DNA of 48,300 bases from Ichthyophonus hoferi (GCA_002751075.1 NAOQ01000182.1:62325-110624), one strand, 5' to 3'; counted from the first letter of the stretch, positions 36,901 through 47,850 are shown. Numbers and translations are program-made. Notes: a model not told the origin generated them from the letters alone.

Positions 36901-39900
36901 TGTGTGTAGATTTGAGACTGGATGCTTATTGGAGGGTAAGGAGGAGAAGAGGAGAGGAGGGCAAAGGATAGGATAGGATAGGATGGGTTGGGGTTGTGTT
37001 TATTCCTATTGTTATTATATTGTTATTGTTATTGTATTCTTATTGTTTTATTTTATTTTTACTGTTTAGTATTCATTTGTTTTTTGTCTTTTTTTTTTTT
37101 TCGTTATTTTATTGGATTATATTTTATTGCAATATATTTTAGTTTATTTTTTGGACTACATTCGGCTTTATCTTATTATTAGTAGTGTTACCAGAATGTA
37201 TTTTTCCTGTATGGCAATTGTTAGTATTAAACAGCAATTAGCAGTATTACTTAGTAATTATACTAAACAGTAATTAGCAGTATTGCCTAGTAATTAGTAC
37301 TAAACAGTAATTAGCAATATTACTTAGTAATTAGTACTAAGCAGTAATTAGCCGTATTACTTAGGAATTAGTACTAAACAGTAATTAGCAGTATTACTTA
37401 GTAATTAGTACTAAGCAGTAATTAGCAGTATCACTTAGTAATTAATACTAAACAGTAATTAGCAGTATTGCCTAGTAATTAATACTAAACAGAAATTAGC
37501 AGTATTACTTAGTAATTAATTTAATACTAAACAGTAATTAGCATTATTACTTATTAATTAGTACTAAACAGTAATTAGCAGTATTACTTAGTAATTAGTA
37601 CTAAATAGTAATTAGCAGTATGCCATATTAGTTAGTATAAAATAGTAATTAGTATTATTAATTTGTAGTCATTAGCACTAATGATTAATCATTAATATCA
37701 ATTAACAATGAATAGTATTAAATGCTAAGCATTAGCATTAATTAAGACCAACCATTCCCCTCCTTTTCCCCTTCCTCCTCCCCGTTCTCTCCCTCTAGCC
37801 CGATGTACAGGAACTAGTGAAAACTGCCCAAACAGTGCTCCTAAACCAATCACGTCGACCTGCTTAAATGACGCCTTTCTGTGCACGCCCAGGGGGGTGT
37901 GTGGGACCACGCCCAAGGACTCAGTGTGTAGGCTGTACAATACCACGGTGTGTACTAGTCCCACTAACAGCAGTGCCGAGTGTACCGTCTTCTGCATGTT
38001 TGGTAGGTTTGCCTGGCCATTGCCTATTGCCGCTATTAATTATTATTTGACTGCCAATTAATAATTACTATGTTTGATTATTGCTTTATTATTATTATTT
38101 ATATTTTATTGTTTTAATGTTAGTATTATTATTGTGACTCTGTGTGCAGATTTTATAAGAAAGGTGTGTGCATTGATTGGTTTCTATTAAGAGACTCCTA
38201 TAGGTAGTAACGGTTAGTGTGTTAATTTTAGAAGTGGTTATTAGTAATTACTGTTATTGGTTTTTATAATTACTAATTACTAATTACTATAATATAATAT
38301 AATATAATATCATCTCCTATCCCATTAATCCTATCAAATCCTTCATTATGGAATATTAAGGCCACTCATTAATTCATTAAATCAATTTATTAATAACAAT
38401 TACATTTTCTTATTCCCATTACTTTCAACTTTCTCTTTCCTTATTGGCCCTCTTGTCTCCTCTACACCCTTCTCCCAATCAGACGGGCAATGCATTTCGA
38501 CAGTCGTTAGAAATGCCACAGATCCTACAGTAAAAGCAGCCTACTATCCAGGTAAAACCTTTTATTACTGGGTATCATATAATAATATATTTGTAAGACA
38601 TCCATTTTATTGGTCTAAATGATCTTTTAATTTTCGTCCGCCAATTACAATTGGGTGCAAGGTTTTATCTTATATGATAGCTTACCAATAGAAAAGTTTA
38701 TTTAGATTAACTAGTAATTACCAATCATTAATCACTAATTGATAGCTATATTCCTCAGAAATTGGTAAAAATATGCGATAATATCCTATAAAATTGTGGG
38801 AAGAGGGGGTTCTACAGGATATTAAAATGAAAATTAGATACTCTAGCCCTCAGTTACATTGTGTGATATATTGGCATATGGTTTGGTATTGTAGGTGAGT
38901 ATTATCTGTTACACTATACTATAATATAGTTATACTTTTAGCATGGGTGCTATTGTATGGCATAATATTTTAGCGCATAATAAGGTAGGGTATTGTACAG
39001 TGTACTATGATATAGTATTATATAGTAAGTTATATTTTGATATAGTAGTGTATAGTGTTCTATAATATTATAATATAGTGCTCCATGGTAGGCTATATTC
39101 AGATATAGTACGGTATTATATGCTATAGTAGATTATTATAGAGAATGCTATTGTATGGTTTATAGTGGTACTATGCGATATATTATACCAGTATGAAATA
39201 ATAAGGTATTGTATGGTATAATACAATACAATACAATACAATACAATACAATACAATACAATACAATACAATACAATACAATAAAATCCAATACAATACA
39301 ATACAATACAATACAATACAATACAATACAATACGATACAATACAATACAATACAATACAATACAATACAATACAATACAATACAATACAATACAATACA
39401 GTACAGTACACTAGCCCAACTGGACCCCTAATATCCGTCATAACTTCATTTAAAACAAACTAACAAAATTAAACTTGAACTCTCTGACCCTATAGGAGGA
39501 TTCAGTTGTCTGCAAGGGGAAGGGAGATGCAATGCTGTAGGAGAGTGTATTAGCATTAAGAACATGACTATCGATGATGTGAAGGATTTGAATCCATTCT
39601 TTGCTCAGAAATTTACCGAGAGAGTGAGTATAGTATGTAGTATAGTAAAGTAGAGTATAATATTGTAAAGTATAGTAGAGTGTAGTATATAGTATAGTAG
39701 ATTATAGTATAGTATAGTAGATTATAATATAGTATAGTAGATTATAGGATAGGATAGTATAGTATAGTATAATATGGCATAGTAAAGTATAGTATATAGT
39801 ATAGTAGATTATAGGATAGGATAGTATAGTAGGATATAGGATATAGTATATACTAGAATAGAGTATAAGGTAGGGTAGTGTAGTAAGGTATAGGAGGCAG

Positions 39901-40854
39901 TATCGTAGAGTATAGTATAGTATAGTATAGTATTGTATATAGAGCATAGTAAATGTATACTCTATGTATACTATATGTATATTATTTATGTATTTAATAT
40001 ATATTATACTATATATACACAATCTAGGTATAATTTTCCTTCAATCTATTGCCATAAACGTACCACAGCTTTATACGTATATATACCAACCGGATTCTTT
40101 AATTAAAATTAAACTATTTCACCTTTAATTAGTCTACTAATTATTCATGGTCAATCAGATACTAGCAGTGCTACGCGCTAATTGGTATTGGATTCTGGCT
40201 GGGATCCTTATATTGATCGCCAGTGGAATAGTTCTCTATTGGTTAAATAGAGAGAATCGTAAAGAGCGGGTTATTGTATGTCAATCGTCGGTAGGTGTAT
40301 GTAGTAGTAGTATTACCCTGGTTGTTGCTGTTGTAGTAGCAGTATTCGTTATTATTATTATTATTATTTATTTATTTTTGTTACTATTGCTATAACTCTA
40401 ACCAACCCTATTCTTACTAATATTCCTATTACTATTAACATTTCTGTCATTTCCATTGCTCTTCCTATTACTATCATTATCATCATCCTATACCCACCTC
40501 TCCCTCTCCCTCTCCCTTCCTGCACAGCCTGATACATTCCAGCCTGACACATACCAGCCTGACACATACCAGCCTGACACATACCAGGCCGATACCTTCC
40601 AGCCCGAATACAGCTATTACACGCCCAGCTCTGCCTCCCTCTACCCCCCAGTTGGACCCCCTCCTATCTACCCTGACCCCAACCTTAACCCTGGCACTGC
40701 AGATATTACTACCATGGGGTTAGGGGGAGATGTCAATGTACAACAGCAGGCCCAAGCCCTAGACATGTATTATAGACAGCATACACAGGGGAGAGGGAGA
40801 GGGACTCGTAAGAAGGGGAGAGGGATGCGAAAGACTCGGACTGGCTTTGTATGA
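30416..40854 (+). CDS. ADAM10: ADAM10-like transmembrane metalloprotease, 13 exons
   Basis: Exons: 30416-30488, 31870-31999, 32453-32583, 32987-33267, 33911-34187, 34556-34899, 35948-36113, 36738-36935, 37799-38002, 38483-38551, 39496-39623, 40159-40275, 40528-40854. Phases agree throughout; 814 residues. Order: signal peptide (1-~20); ADAM prodomain (SHVRGRIFNGIFEGTVH matches the ADAM10 SHVHGSIIDGKFEG region); furin-type site RSRR (228-231); zinc protease HEIGHNFGAEHD (H403, E404, H407, H413) with Met-turn NYLMA (M430) and an ADAM10-like FSPCSIRNI block; Cys-rich disintegrin (468-534, ECDCG); Cys-rich region; transmembrane helix (~676-696). The cytosolic tail has PDTYQ-type pentapeptide repeats, a PPIY motif that could bind WW domains, and a basic Arg/Gly end. 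ADAM10 enzymes shed cell-surface proteins. All zinc and catalytic residues are present, so it should be active. Confidence 0.95.
30517..31205 (+). repeat. Large GTAT tetranucleotide microsatellite in ADAM intron 1
   Basis: About 690 bases of (ATGT)n/(GTAT)n with interruptions (GATAGTATGTAAGCATGTATAT, TACATGATAATACGTATG) that themselves recur, giving a higher-order repeat. Long ORFs on both strands here (Met-Tyr-Val-Cys or Tyr-Ile-His-Thr repeats) are artefacts of the tetranucleotide. Confidence 0.95.
31505..31770 (+). repeat. TAGTATA-type low-complexity DNA in ADAM intron 1
   Basis: Irregular repeats of TAGTATATAGTATATA and TAGTCTATAGTATATAA. There is no coding potential. Similar DNA recurs at 33270-33620 and 39620-39950 in later introns of the same gene. 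Confidence 0.8.
33270..33800 (+). repeat. TATAGTATATA low-complexity repeats in ADAM intron 4
   Basis: Repeats of AGTATATATAGTATA..GTATATAAAGGGTATATA are followed by ATGATATACT repeats (33725-33790). The Tyr-Ile-Leu-rich ORFs are spurious. Confidence 0.8.
34262..34284 (+). repeat. Echo of ADAM exon 5 end and splice donor
   Basis: CTATATAGTTATTTTGGTAAG here resembles the real exon end and donor at 34171-34192 (CCATAGTTATTTGGGTAGG), about 92 bases upstream. The match is short, and chance similarity cannot be excluded for this one alone. Confidence 0.4.
34370..34520 (+). repeat. ACAT microsatellite in ADAM intron 5
   Basis: (CATA)n, (TA)n and CATG variants precede the acceptor of exon 6. Apparent ORFs with Tyr-Ile-His repeats are artefacts that run into the real exon at 34556. 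Confidence 0.85.
34977..35005 (+). repeat. Echo of ADAM exon 6 end and splice donor
   Basis: AATTTTGGGGCACAGGTAGGATTGGTT repeats the real exon 6 end and donor (AATTTTGGGGCTGAGGTAGGATTGGTT at 34884-34911) with two differences, about 92 bases downstream. Using it as a donor would retain intron with in-frame stops, so it is probably a decoy or relic. Confidence 0.7.
37215..37690 (+). repeat. 37-bp minisatellite in ADAM intron 8
   Basis: About a dozen copies of a unit close to TAGTACTAAACAGTAATTAG plus CAGTATTACTTAGTAAT. Units differ by one to a few bases (GCCTAGTAAT, AATACTAAAC, TTAATTTAATACT). There is no coding potential and no unique spacers, so it is not CRISPR-like. Confidence 0.9.
39216..39405 (+). 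repeat. AATAC pentanucleotide microsatellite in ADAM intron 10
   Basis: Nearly perfect (AATAC)n over about 190 bases with rare interruptions (AAAATCC, GATAC). Because five is not a multiple of three, all frames on both strands encode short-period repeats; the resulting ORFs are spurious. Confidence 0.97.
39625..39960 (+). repeat. TAGTATAG low-complexity repeats in ADAM intron 11
   Basis: Irregular TAGTATAGTAGATTATAG repeats start right after the exon 11 donor at 39624. There is no coding content. Confidence 0.85.
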
Positions 40855-41190
40855 AGGGACTATTTTATATTAATTTAACCCATGGGTTAGTGTCTTTAAA
40901 ATAGCCTAAATTTGTTGCTTATTTACTTTTAAAAGTACTGAGTAATTTTTAATTGAAACTACTATCAATCGTTCAAGTGTATTATCTTTAGAATATTTTT
41001 GAAAAAAAATAATGGTGTTGAGAAAAACTCGGACTGATTTTATATGAAAAAACTATATTATAGTAACCAATGGGTTGCTGTTTTTAAAATAGGTTAAATT
41101 GTTATTTACTTTCGGAGGGGCTTAATGGAGGTTAGTATCTATAGTAGCTTGTCTTTAGGATATTTTTAAAATAAAATGATGGTTTATGTT
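40825..41190 (+). repeat. Tandem echo of the ADAM 3' end
   Basis: The end of the last exon and following DNA (AAGACTCGGACTGGCTTTGTATGA..CATGGGTTAGTG..TTTAAAATAG..TTATTTACTTT, 40831-40930) recurs at 41020-41113 as AAAACTCGGACTGATTTTATATGA..CAATGGGTTGCTG. The trailing block (ATCTTTAGAATATTTTTGAAAAAAAATAATGG) is also repeated near 41150-41190. The period is about 190 bases. The second copy lies beyond the stop codon. Confidence 0.85.
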
Positions 41191-42609
41191 ATACTAACTA
41201 AACCAATAGATATTTTTACCAGTCATGTATAACCTTCAAGGCCTTATTTTCTAAAAAATGTTTTAATGCATTAATTAAACCAAGTAAGTGCTTATAATTG
41301 GTTTGTTATAATGGTTAATTCAAGATAAAGGGAATTAATGTAGACGATTTAATATCCTTAATTAATTGGTCTCTACAGAGTTATATATGTATATATAATT
41401 GCATATTAGCCTATAATTACAGGCATATGAAGTGCTTTTGGTGCATGCAGTTGTATATGTATATATTGTTCATTGTAGCCTATGTAGTATTAGTGACAAA
41501 AAACATTATTTGTAACTATTATTTCTCTTTCTCTGCTGCACTTATTATGTAATTATGGTGTAGTTAGTATGGTCGATCTCAGTCTGTGTAGTAATTATCT
41601 CATCCATGTTCAGGGTGAGAGTCGGCTGTTGTAAGCAGCAAATTTAAGATAAAAACTGTATAGCCTTAATTCAGTATCATTACAGAACCTTTTTATGTTT
41701 TCCAGATATAGCATTTTATAGATAGAATACTTCAGAACCCTAGATTATTACGTAATAGTCAATGTTGATTATATCATATAATAATTATATGATAGTACAT
41801 ATAGATTATATAGTCTATAATATCCCATGATGACGTATATACATTATATAGTAAATAGTATTACAAAATTAATAGTATATAGCATAGCACGATGGTATGG
41901 TAATATTGCATGGTAGTATATGTAGACAATGTTTTATGATAATATATAGCTTATATAATATATAATACTACATATATGTGGATTAAATAGCATACAATAT
42001 TATATGATAAAATGCACAATTATAACCTAAAAAAAGTTAATTTCTGCATTATCTCTAAATGTACGATTAAAGTCTTAAAAAGGGAAAAATATGTGATCGC
42101 ATATTTTGTATTTAAATATAAGCCAATAGTGATAACGAATCTATAGCCATTTATAGACTAGACTAATATTATTATTTTATTATTATTTATATTACTATAT
42201 ATCATGAAGGTAGATAGATATACGTTCATAATATAACACATTGTATACTATAGTATCCTACCCTATCTACACACACAACTTGTTTATTATACTATATATA
42301 TATATATATTATATGATATATTATACAATATATAATACATTCATATTCTATTATTCCTATGGAAAGAAAGGGAGAAAATATTTACACGCTTTAACATGAC
42401 TTTATGTAGCATTTTTATATCAAGTTTAGTATAGTTTTAAGAGAAAGAGAAAGTTTTAATCGGTGTAGGTATCTATATAATCAAGATAACTATTATTGAC
42501 ATATTAACACAACAATATAGCAAAATAAAAACAGTAGAGATTATTAATATCGTTGACAGCTTTGACATAATAAACTTCAAAACTACATTACTGTCATAGC
42601 AACAGAAAC
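40855..42609. other. Intergenic region between ADAM and BORCS7-like genes
   Basis: Beyond the 3' echo there is AT-rich DNA with TATATA and ATAGTA runs (41760-42000, 42290-42340). I see no supported gene. The BORCS7-like promoter presumably lies just before 42610. Confidence 0.5.
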
Positions 42610-43354
42610 ATGTCCAATAAATCAACTGCCAATCTCAGTATTAATATAAAGCGACAACTTACTGACAATGGGAAGATAAATATAGAACAATGTGGGAGTG
42701 TGGCTAATCAGATATGTAAAGGGTCGGGAAGTGAAGAGGTGGGTATAGTACAGTATAGTATAGTAATAAAATACACTATAGAAAACGGCAAGTTCTTGTT
42801 ATCTATTTTTTTTTTTTTTTTCTTTCTCTTTTTTTTTCCGCTTCCTCTTCCTCTCTCTTTTATGTGTTATATAGAGGTTTGTATAGTTGTTTGGATCATG
42901 CTTGATAATTATTATTAGTAGAGAGAGATATATATATTAGAAATTTCTATTTACTATACACTATTATTCTGTTATCCTACTATATCCTATTATATCTTAC
43001 TATACCCTATTCTATTTTATCATATTCTACTATATCTTACTATATTTTATAGTATCCTGCTATATCCTACTATACTCTATCCTATTCTACCATATTCTAC
43101 CATATCCTACTATATCCTATCCTATCCGACCATATCTTACTATATTCTACTATACCCCATCATACCCTACTATATCCTGCTATATTCTACCATATCCTAC
43201 TATATCTGTAGATATTAATGAAGAGTGCCAAGGACTTTGCCGCCATGGATGCAGTTATCAACAATACGTCCCAGGTAGGGTGGTACTCCCTCTCTCTGTG
43301 TGTTTAATAGGTAGAATTTATTTAAAATTTATATATATTTAATCTCATTGTACA

Positions 43355-43397
<43 letters not shown>

Positions 43398-43582
43398 ACC
43401 CTAGATGTTAGACAAGATGCAGACTAGTTTGGATATTCTCCATAAAAGGTAATACGCAAAGAAATATGATTGGTCGGTAAGAGTATGACATTACGTACGT
43501 TTATGTATGCGTGCATATATAACAACTCTGCCTATCTCTGCCTGTATCTACCTATATATGTCAATTATATTACATAATAGTC

Positions 43583-43618
<36 letters not shown>

Positions 43619-44249
43619 GTAGTAATAGTAATAATAATCCTATCCTATTACATACCCACAATATAAATATATTAATATCTGCCCCCCCCACCCTACGTCA
43701 TTATTACTTCATATAGGATGGAGGTCATTCAAGCAGGGTAAGTGATTTATAACCACTATTATTTCTATATTATTTTTTAAACCTGTATTTTATTTTATAC
43801 ATTTCTATATATATGTATGTATATTTTATATAAAAATATAGGTATGATTTTTAAAGTTATTTTAAAACCTAATTTTATAATTTATAATATATTATATACA
43901 TACCTACATACCTACATACCTACCTCTTTCCCACCCTCCACATACCCATATATAGACATATATACATACACATATCATACCTACTACCGAATATATTACT
44001 ATATGAGGAGACCAGGGTTTTATTAACTATTATGATTATGGCAACATACATGTATATAAATATATGTACTATCTACCCATACCTATACATAGATGCATAT
44101 ATACCTACATATACACATACTACATACTACATATACCTGCTTATACCTCTCTATGCAGTGCCGAGGACCTCCCTAGCCTGTGGCTGTACTTTGATGACAT
44201 TGATAGGATAACTCCTAAACCTAGCCTAAAAGACTCCAAACCTTTATAA
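42610..44249 (+). CDS. BORCS7: BORCS7-like BORC complex subunit, 5 exons
   Basis: Exons: 42610-42738, 43212-43274, 43405-43448, 43717-43737, 44159-44249, all GT-AG and in phase, giving 115 residues. The central part (CGSVANQICKGSGSEEILMK, then SAKDFAAMDAVINNTSQMLD and KMQTSLDILHKR) follows animal BORCS7 (QVLKGSRSSELLGQAARN, DAILHSEDSLRKM) in order, including the KGSxSxExL motif, and is predicted helical. BORCS7 is a small subunit of the BORC complex that sits on lysosomes and recruits Arl8 and kinesin for their outward transport (known in animals). The C-terminal ~35 residues (LWLYFDDIDRITPKP) have no counterpart I recall. Exon 4 is only 21 bases. Assignment rests on recalled similarity over about 65 residues. 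Confidence 0.7.
42955..43205 (+). repeat. CTACTATATC minisatellite in BORCS7-like intron 1
   Basis: About 250 bases of irregular ~10-base units (CTACTATATC, CTACCATATC, TTACTATATT, CTATCCTATC) run up to the exon 2 acceptor. All units are pyrimidine-led. Confidence 0.85.
43366..43395 (+). repeat. CT dinucleotide tract at a splice acceptor
   Basis: (CT)n directly precedes the acceptor at 43404 and forms its pyrimidine tract. Another simple repeat, (AAT)n, lies at 43585-43637 in the next intron. Confidence 0.9.
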
Positions 44250-44713
44250 TATTACTGACTACTACTACCCTACCCCTAAAGTACAACCAATGCATTATAA
44301 TATATATGCACTTTCCTGCTAAGTTTAAATTTTTATAAGTCAATCATATTACCTTTCGTTATTGGTAAAACCCTAAGAGCTAATTAGCATTTATGATTGT
44401 TCTATATGTGCGTATGTATAAAAACAAGGGGTAGTAGAAGATATATCAGGTGTGATATTATATTATATTATATTATTACGGTTATATGATTGGGTTACTT
44501 TAAATTTAACTTTATATAATATATATATAATAAAGGAGACTAAATGTCAGATGATTGTGTGCAACTTTTAAAACAAAAATATCTTTAAGGTGTAGGTATG
44601 CATGTATGCTTGATTATATATACTTATATCTGCGTACATGTATTTGTGTATGTATTTGCAACTCCATAGTCCCAATATCAATATATATATAAGGTACAAT
44701 ATGGTAGGAAGAG

Positions 44714-45290
44714 ATAAGGTTTGCTATCAAGTAATGTACAAGTATATATTAATATATGAATGTTATTTTTTGTAGCAGACTAAATGTTGCTGTCTGTAGT
44801 CAGATAAATCTTGTTGTGCTACACCAGAAGGCCAACAATACAATAGATGATATATGATACATGATATATAATGAGCATTTTTAGCAATAAAAAAACAGCT
44901 AAAACGGACAACAATCCAGCCAGAGTGGCGTCTGCAGCTTTGATTTTTAGCTGCCACCCAAAGCAATACAGTACTTACACACTTGCACTACAAACATAGC
45001 TCTTCTCTATAGTCTCAATCCTATCTCTATAAAACTTATATGACTGTTTGTATTCCCCAAGATATTGTCTGTAGTGTGAAGCCCACCCGAGTAGACCCAA
45101 TCCTATCTCTGTAGAAGGATAAGATAGGGTAGGGACAAAGACAGTTTACCATCTATCGAGCAATGTACAGATATATATTAATATATGGATCTTATTCTCT
45201 GTAATCTTAAGTTTCTTGCTTGGAGGAGACTGGACCTTATTTGTGCAGCAAACTAAAGGCTGCTGTCTGTCATCTGAGCACTATCGCTGT
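44714..45290 (+). repeat. Pair of diverged direct repeats
   Basis: About 44714-44830 and 45141-45290 share TATATATTAATATATG.AT.TTATT, GCAGC/GCAGAC TAAA and GCTGTCTGT blocks, roughly 430 bases apart. Between and after them GTCTCAATCCTATCTCTATA and TCTGTAGTCCCAATG variants also recur. They could be outer parts of the retroelement fossil that follows, but no clear terminal repeat can be assigned. Confidence 0.45.
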
Positions 45291-45404
45291 AGTCTCAATA
45301 TGATTTCTATGCACTTAGTCTGGCCAGCAGTTCCAAGCTATTGTCTGTCCTCTCAATCACATCTCTGTAGTCCCAATGTTGTTAGCGTTGTTAATTTTAG
45401 TTTT

Positions 45405-46175
45405 GCTACCAGAATTGGGCTACTTGGGGAGGTGCGTGGAAAGAAAATGTTGGCATTGAGGAGGTATAGATCATGTTGGCAGGGGTGGCCAATAAGAATG
45501 GTGCAACCATTAAGTGCAACAATTACTTGATTGGCTGAGAAGGTAGTGATGACATACAGCCCACGCAGAGCACTAGTTTTAAAGCAATGATTTGTGTGGT
45601 CAAATGTGACCTTAACATTGTTTTTCCTGTCAGCATTGCTACAGTCTGGTTACCATCAGCTATGGTGATTGGAATGTTTACAGGAGTGCTTTCCATAAAG
45701 GCTGCCAGTGTTGAGCAGTGCATGCTGGTGCCAGAGTCTATCATTAAACTTCCCTTTGGAAAACCTAATGCTGTAGCAACCAAACCTGCATGTGCTAGTG
45801 AAATGGTGGGGGTTTAAATGATAGACTCTGGCACCAGCATGCACTGCTCAACACTAGCAGCCTTTATGGAAAGCACTCCTGTAAACATTCCAATCACCAT
45901 AGCTGATGGTAACCAGACTGTAGCAATGTTGACAGGAAAAACAATGTTAAGGTCACATCTGACCACACAAATTATTGCTATAAAGCCAGAGCTTTATGTG
46001 CAATCAGCTTTGATCAATTTATTTTCTATTTCTGCTGCTCTTCATGGGCTGGATGTTGTCACTACCTTCTCAGCCAATCAAGCGATGGTCACACGTAACA
46101 GTTGCACCATTCTTATTGGCCAGCCCTACTAAAATAATCTATACCTCTTCAAGTAGCCCAATTCTGCTAGTGAAA
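45405..46175. mobile_element. Ty1/copia-type protease region, inverted duplication (fossil)
   Basis: Two arms of about 350 bases (45405-45750 on the minus strand, 45813-46175 on the plus strand) are inverted copies separated by about 60 bases. Both encode the same peptide with DSGTSMHC, the aspartic protease signature placed as in copia polyproteins. The arms are still very similar, so the duplication is younger than the general decay around it. It is a broken fragment without the remaining domains. Transcription through it would give a long hairpin RNA. Confidence 0.75.
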
Positions 46176-47100
46176 CCAGATATTAACATTGTTATAATAA
46201 TAATAATAACAATAATGTTAAAAGTAGGATTGTCAGATCACATACACAAAATACATGCACATGCAATTCCAACTGATACATAGACTTATTCAAAGTTCAG
46301 GTAACAAAAATAATCTAAATAACTGGTCAAGTAAGTAGTCAAGAGCATAGTATTATTAACTAAGGGTATTTTATTAGTCAATAAATATAATATAAGCATT
46401 TGCTCAATGAGTTAATTGAATAATGTGCAAATTACTTAAGTTGTGGGAACATTAGATTAATTCAATGAGAATAGAAAATTTTAGTGGCTTTCATTAAATA
46501 TCTTATAGAATTTTTTGGTATCATTGATGGGTATGCCGGGGAAACCCTTTTGATCAACACATGTTGCGCAGATAAAAAGGTAGCAACACAAATAATAAAT
46601 GGGGGGAATTATCAAGCTAAAGGATTGCACAAAAATCTTAGAGCAACAAGCATTTATTAGTAACAAAACTATATCAAAACTTTATAAAGCAAACAAACAA
46701 TGGCTTTTAATAGGGCTATGGGCTCAGGTCATGCTTCCCCTGCGGCAAGGAGATCACACTTGCAGCCAGATCTGCCATGGTCTACCACCATGCTAGAACC
46801 TTTAGATGAACCTCTCCCACAGATCCCCAGGGGTCTCCTCACCAACTCATAATCAACTCTGATGCCACAAGAAATACCAAGTGACACTCCCTTTACCATC
46901 CATAAGCTAGTGGAGAAGCTTCCACACCCGAGACAGCAGCTCACAAACTGCATAAACAAGCTCACCAAAGCCACATGAGCAAATCCAGAACACTTACCAA
47001 AACGGTCATCAGAGAATGGGGAAAGCCATTTCCCTCACAACATAACTACACCTTGGACCCACATACCTTGGACCTATATACTTCCAACAACACTTCCATG
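46176..47100. other. Repeat-derived DNA without a supported gene
   Basis: A (TAATAATAA) patch near 46195 is followed by AT-rich DNA to about 46690, then higher-GC, coding-like but unrecognised sequence from about 46690. The base composition from 46690 on is unlike the neighbouring introns and suggests decayed element sequence. Confidence 0.4.
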
Positions 47101-47850
47101 ATTCCTGGCATGCAGCATGCCCTTCACAACTCCTTTTCACAGGAGAACAGATGACCTAGGACCCACTTATGGGACAGATTATGAACCTGCCTGCACACTT
47201 ATCAATGACCTTCCTATAATGGTACCCAACATACTAACTAAACCTAAGGAATTCCACCACTGCATGGCAGATACCTACCCAATCAATGATTATTGCAATG
47301 ATCTTTTAATGTTCGGTATGCACTAAAATCTCATTGATTGTTTTACTACACTTCCCTCTGATACCACCAGAGACAATTCAGCATATGGCCCACAGTACAT
47401 CTTCCCACATGAGTCGCAAGTCAGGCACTTGTTCAACATGCCCATCAACGGTCACATATGACAATACACTAAGCCAAAGGAGAGAACATCAAGAGTTCAT
47501 CTACAATAAAATCCTGAAACTCACCTTGACCTACAGCCAATCCAGCACAGATGCCGATAGGGCAGTCAATGATGAATTAATCCACTTCACAGCTGTCCAC
47601 AATGAACTGGAATCATCTGCCATGATCCGCTACAAAATCTTGACATTTTCCCTAACCAGTGGAACCTACAAGATGTCACATGTCATCATTATCAACAATG
47701 TACTTGGGATTTTATTACATATTTTCCTTTACAAAATCCCAATTTCCACCTGCATGGAGGTGGTACAATATTTTAAACAATATGAGCTACTCTTCAAGAT
47801 ACCTGGCCAAGTCTACATCCAGGAGAACATCAACAACCTCCACTAGCAAC
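47101..47850 (+). mobile_element. Degenerate element-derived coding fragment
   Basis: Plus-strand open stretches here have mixed, protein-like composition but match no family I can name confidently. Position beside copia-type fragments suggests a decayed retroelement part, possibly a gag region. It is broken in several places. Confidence in the family is low. Confidence 0.35.

Noticed and set aside
37215-37690. Regular array that might look like CRISPR
   Set aside because: Units are contiguous with no unique spacers, and the sequence is an intron of a eukaryotic gene.
39116-39463. ORFs of Tyr-Cys-Ile-Val-Leu and Gln-Tyr-Asn-Thr-Ile repeats
   Set aside because: They are read from an AATAC pentanucleotide array and have no independent support.
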